The notes beneath the pieces were generated by a model. That model had not been told where the DNA came from, made no database searches, and saw only the letters and a program-made list of their open reading frames with translations. Shown here piece after piece: positions 25,797 through 27,776 of a stretch of DNA of 27,776 bases. The stretch is from CAYWFU01 sp964457585. Its GTDB lineage: Bacteria > JACRDZ01. The DNA lies in NCBI GenBank assembly GCA_964457585.1, contig CAYWFU010000035.1, positions 1 through 27,776 of the forward strand, read 5' to 3'. A program made the position numbers and the translations under genes. The first letter of the stretch is position 1; each line of letters opens with the position of its first letter.

Positions 25797-25989
25797 AACC
25801 ACAGAGAACACAGAGAAACTTTTAAATAGTAGAGACGCAAAATTTTGCGTCTCTACCTAATAATCCGGGACATAATGTTGAATGAACTTCTATTGCACAA
25901 GATATTATTCGATTGGTTATATCTTTCAAAGGGAATTCTCTTTGAGAACACAGAGAAATTTTTAATTTTTCTCTGTGTTCTCTGTGGTT
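25797..25989. mobile_element. 193-bp MITE-like element with 22-bp perfect terminal inverted repeats
   Basis: The ends 25797-25818 (AACCACAGAGAACACAGAGA...) and 25968-25989 are perfect inverted copies of 22 bp; one more mismatch extends the match by about six bases. An internal partial copy of the end at 25944-25958 forms a tight hairpin with the right end. A perfect 28-bp palindrome lies at 25829-25856. There is no coding sequence. It fills the 252-bp spacer between rsmD and the ispH-ubiA fusion. Confidence 0.75.
25829..25856. repeat. Perfect 28-bp palindrome inside the MITE-like element
   Basis: The half-site GTAGAGACGCAAAA is followed immediately by its exact reverse complement. As RNA it would form a 12-14-bp stem; as DNA it could be a terminator-like or protein-binding site, but no T-run follows. 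Similar GTAGAGACGC palindromes are, from memory, scattered in many unrelated bacterial genomes. Confidence 0.85.
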
Positions 25990-26012
25990 CATTTTTTATC
26001 TCCTTTTTTAAG

Positions 26013-27764
26013 TTACAAATACTGACTCAAAAAGACTATAATACCTGATAATATAAAAGAAAAATCAATGATATACTCAAATAAATTCTTTGCTGAGACA
26101 ATTTTTTTATAAGAATAGATATAAAATAAGATATAAATAGGAACAATTAGAAGATAAAAACCAATTTTAAGTATATATCCCTTTATTGAAAAAATAAAAA
26201 GCATAATAAATAATAAGATTGAAAGCCCTTTTATTAAATAATTAGAATTTTTTTCTCCTAATAAAATTGGGATAGTATCTTTTCCAACTATCCTATCACC
26301 CTGCACTTCTCTTATGCCATAATAAACAGACCGTATAAATACTAGAGTAAAAACAAACATAATCGCCATAAATGTACTTTTATTAAATTCTCTTCTTGAA
26401 CCAAGTAAAGGTGAGATAACAATAATTATTACCCATGCTATAGCTAAAACAATATCCTTTGATGCAGGAATATCTTTAATTTTTTGATATTTGAAAATTG
26501 ATAATAGACTATCAGGAATAATTTTTACCTGATAAATAATACCCATTAATGTAGCAATAAAAACTAAAGAAAAAACTAATAATCCCAGATCAATAGCAAG
26601 AATTAGAGAACCAATACCGGTTAATATTCCAGATAATATCAAAGCCTGTCTATTCCGTTCATAAAAAAATTTTTTACCGGGGTAATTAAATCCTATTGTC
26701 GCATGTTCGGTAAATTGATTTAATATATGCATTGAAAATATATATAAAAAACTTAATAAAAGATATAAAAAACGCGGACGAATATTCTGCAATTTACAGC
26801 TTGCATAAGTTAAGCTTATTGCACCCAAAGATAAATAAATATTTGTTCTTAAAATATTCTGATTTAGAGACATTGCAAAACGTTTTAATAAAGATTCTTT
26901 ATTTTTTTGAATTTCTGATACTTTTTCAACTACATCCAGAAATACCCAATTTGGAGTTGAAGCGCCTGCTGTAATACTTATATTATTAAAAGATTGAAAT
27001 GATTGCTCTTTTATTTCATCTGCTGTTTCAACATGAAATGCAGGTGTACCGCGTTCCTGCACTAATTTTGTCATACGGGAAGTGTTTGCGCTATTTTTCC
27101 CACCAACAATTATAATGGCGTCAGAAATATTACATAAATCCCCAAGCTCTTTTTGGCGTAATGAAGTGGAATCGCAGAGAGTATCAAAAATTTCTATTTC
27201 AGCATATTTATTTTTCAAAATTTCAGTTATTTCAAGAAATAATTTTTCATCAAGAGTAGTCTGTCCGACAACGCAAACTTTTTTTAAAGGAGGAAGATTC
27301 GAAGCTTCAAATGGAGTACTTATAACATATCCCTGATTCTCAGCAAATCCTAATAAACCAACAACTTCAGCATGTCCCTTATCCCCTAAAATTATAATAC
27401 TATAATCCTGATCAAAATATTTTTTGATGATATTTTGTACTTTTGTTACACGCGGGCATGTTGCATCATAAATAGTTGCTTTACTTTCTATAAGCTCTTT
27501 TCGTTTTTGCGGAGAAATTCCATGTGAACGAATAATTACAATACAGGGGATATCTTTATATTTTTTTAAATCAGCAGGATCCTTTAAAACTTGAACACCT
27601 CTGGAATTTAAAAGTTCAACTACCTGATTATTATGAATTAATGGTCCGTAAGTAAAAACCCGTTTATTATTATCCTTATTTTTATAAATTACTTCCAGAA
27701 CCATATTCAAAGCACGCCGGACACCCATGCAAAATCCAGCATTCTTTGCAAGTATAACCTGCAA
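26013..27764 (-). CDS. ispH: IspH-UbiA fusion: HMBPP reductase joined to a membrane prenyltransferase-like domain
   Basis: Residues 1-~285 are IspH (LytB), the last MEP-pathway enzyme making IPP and DMAPP. All key residues are present: cluster Cys12, Cys103 and Cys197, His44, His81, His131, Glu133, Ser225/Asn227 in GGKNSANTS and Ser269 in TAGAST. Residues ~305-583 form about nine membrane helices of the UbiA superfamily. The second aspartate motif is recognisable (REVQGDRIVGKDTIPILLG, 485-503), but the first, normally NDxxDxxxD, reads NQFTEHATI (349-357). The start is TTG at 27764, with GGAGG seven bases upstream at the very edge of the window. The frame is continuous. It would couple isoprenoid production to a membrane prenyl-transfer step, if the second domain is active. 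Confidence 0.92.
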   Translation of the reverse strand: MQVILAKNAGFCMGVRRALNMVLEVIYKNKDNNKRVFTYGPLIHNNQVVELLNSRGVQVLKDPADLKKYKDIPCIVIIRSHGISPQKRKELIESKATIYDATCPRVTKVQNIIKKYFDQDYSIIILGDKGHAEVVGLLGFAENQGYVISTPFEASNLPPLKKVCVVGQTTLDEKLFLEITEILKNKYAEIEIFDTLCDSTSLRQKELGDLCNISDAIIIVGGKNSANTSRMTKLVQERGTPAFHVETADEIKEQSFQSFNNISITAGASTPNWVFLDVVEKVSEIQKNKESLLKRFAMSLNQNILRTNIYLSLGAISLTYASCKLQNIRPRFLYLLLSFLYIFSMHILNQFTEHATIGFNYPGKKFFYERNRQALILSGILTGIGSLILAIDLGLLVFSLVFIATLMGIIYQVKIIPDSLLSIFKYQKIKDIPASKDIVLAIAWVIIIVISPLLGSRREFNKSTFMAIMFVFTLVFIRSVYYGIREVQGDRIVGKDTIPILLGEKNSNYLIKGLSILLFIMLFIFSIKGYILKIGFYLLIVPIYILFYIYSYKKIVSAKNLFEYIIDFSFILSGIIVFLSQYL

Positions 27765-27776
27765 TTCAAATCCTCC

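Overview
The window is a bacterial contig from an AT-rich genome, probably a metagenome assembly because a block of exactly 100 Ns (8190-8289) bridges two pieces. The MEP-pathway gene ispH, the phosphatidylglycerol genes and lipobox signal peptides mark it as bacterial. The oxygen-sensitive hydrogenase, heterodisulfide-reductase and radical-SAM genes point to an obligate anaerobe living on H2/ferredoxin chemistry. I cannot assign a phylum from sequence alone. No tRNA, rRNA, CRISPR array or transposase gene was seen.

Layout. (1) 1-4999, + strand: a phosphate-uptake operon pstS-pstC-pstA-pstB1-pstB2-phoU, followed directly by a GT4 glycosyltransferase (to 6121). (2) 6125-6952, - strand: a single-domain response regulator and a small membrane-anchored helical protein, behind a clear sigma70-type promoter. 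(3) 7035-20690, - strand: a long redox operon read right to left, hdrC-hdrB-hdrA/mvhD fusion-orf66-mvhG-mvhA-hydrogenase protease-hypA-like-hydG-hypC/hydE fusion-(gap)-DUF362 ferredoxin protein. (4) 20803-25760, - strand: rsmD-coaD-pgsA-pgpA and a broken 21-repeat propeller lipoprotein gene. (5) 25761-26012: a gene-free stretch filled by a 193-bp repeat element. (6) 26013-27764: an ispH-ubiA fusion gene.

How it works together. Region 3 encodes an MvhAG-type [NiFe] hydrogenase whose MvhD electron-transfer domain is fused to a very large HdrA carrying two HdrA modules and an inserted GltD-like NAD(P)H/FAD module. With HdrB and HdrC this should form an H2-oxidising, flavin-based electron-bifurcating complex. 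The same gene string carries maturation genes of two unrelated hydrogenase classes. From the [NiFe] side there are a protease, a HypA-like protein and a HypC domain. From the [FeFe] side there are HydG and HydE, with HypC physically fused to HydE. No hypB, hypD, hypE, hypF, hydF or hydA is in the window. This suggests the hypothesis that HydG/HydE-made iron-CO-CN units are handed through HypC to a [NiFe] enzyme, and it is the most interesting feature here.

A second unusual point is the pair of PstB ATPases. Each has lost a different set of catalytic motifs, so that only a PstB1-PstB2 heterodimer would hold one complete ATP site. Several families of short inverted-repeat elements sit inside the operons, and one appears to be inserted in frame into a signal peptide. 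Two otherwise intact genes (pstB1 and the propeller gene) each carry one in-frame TAA.
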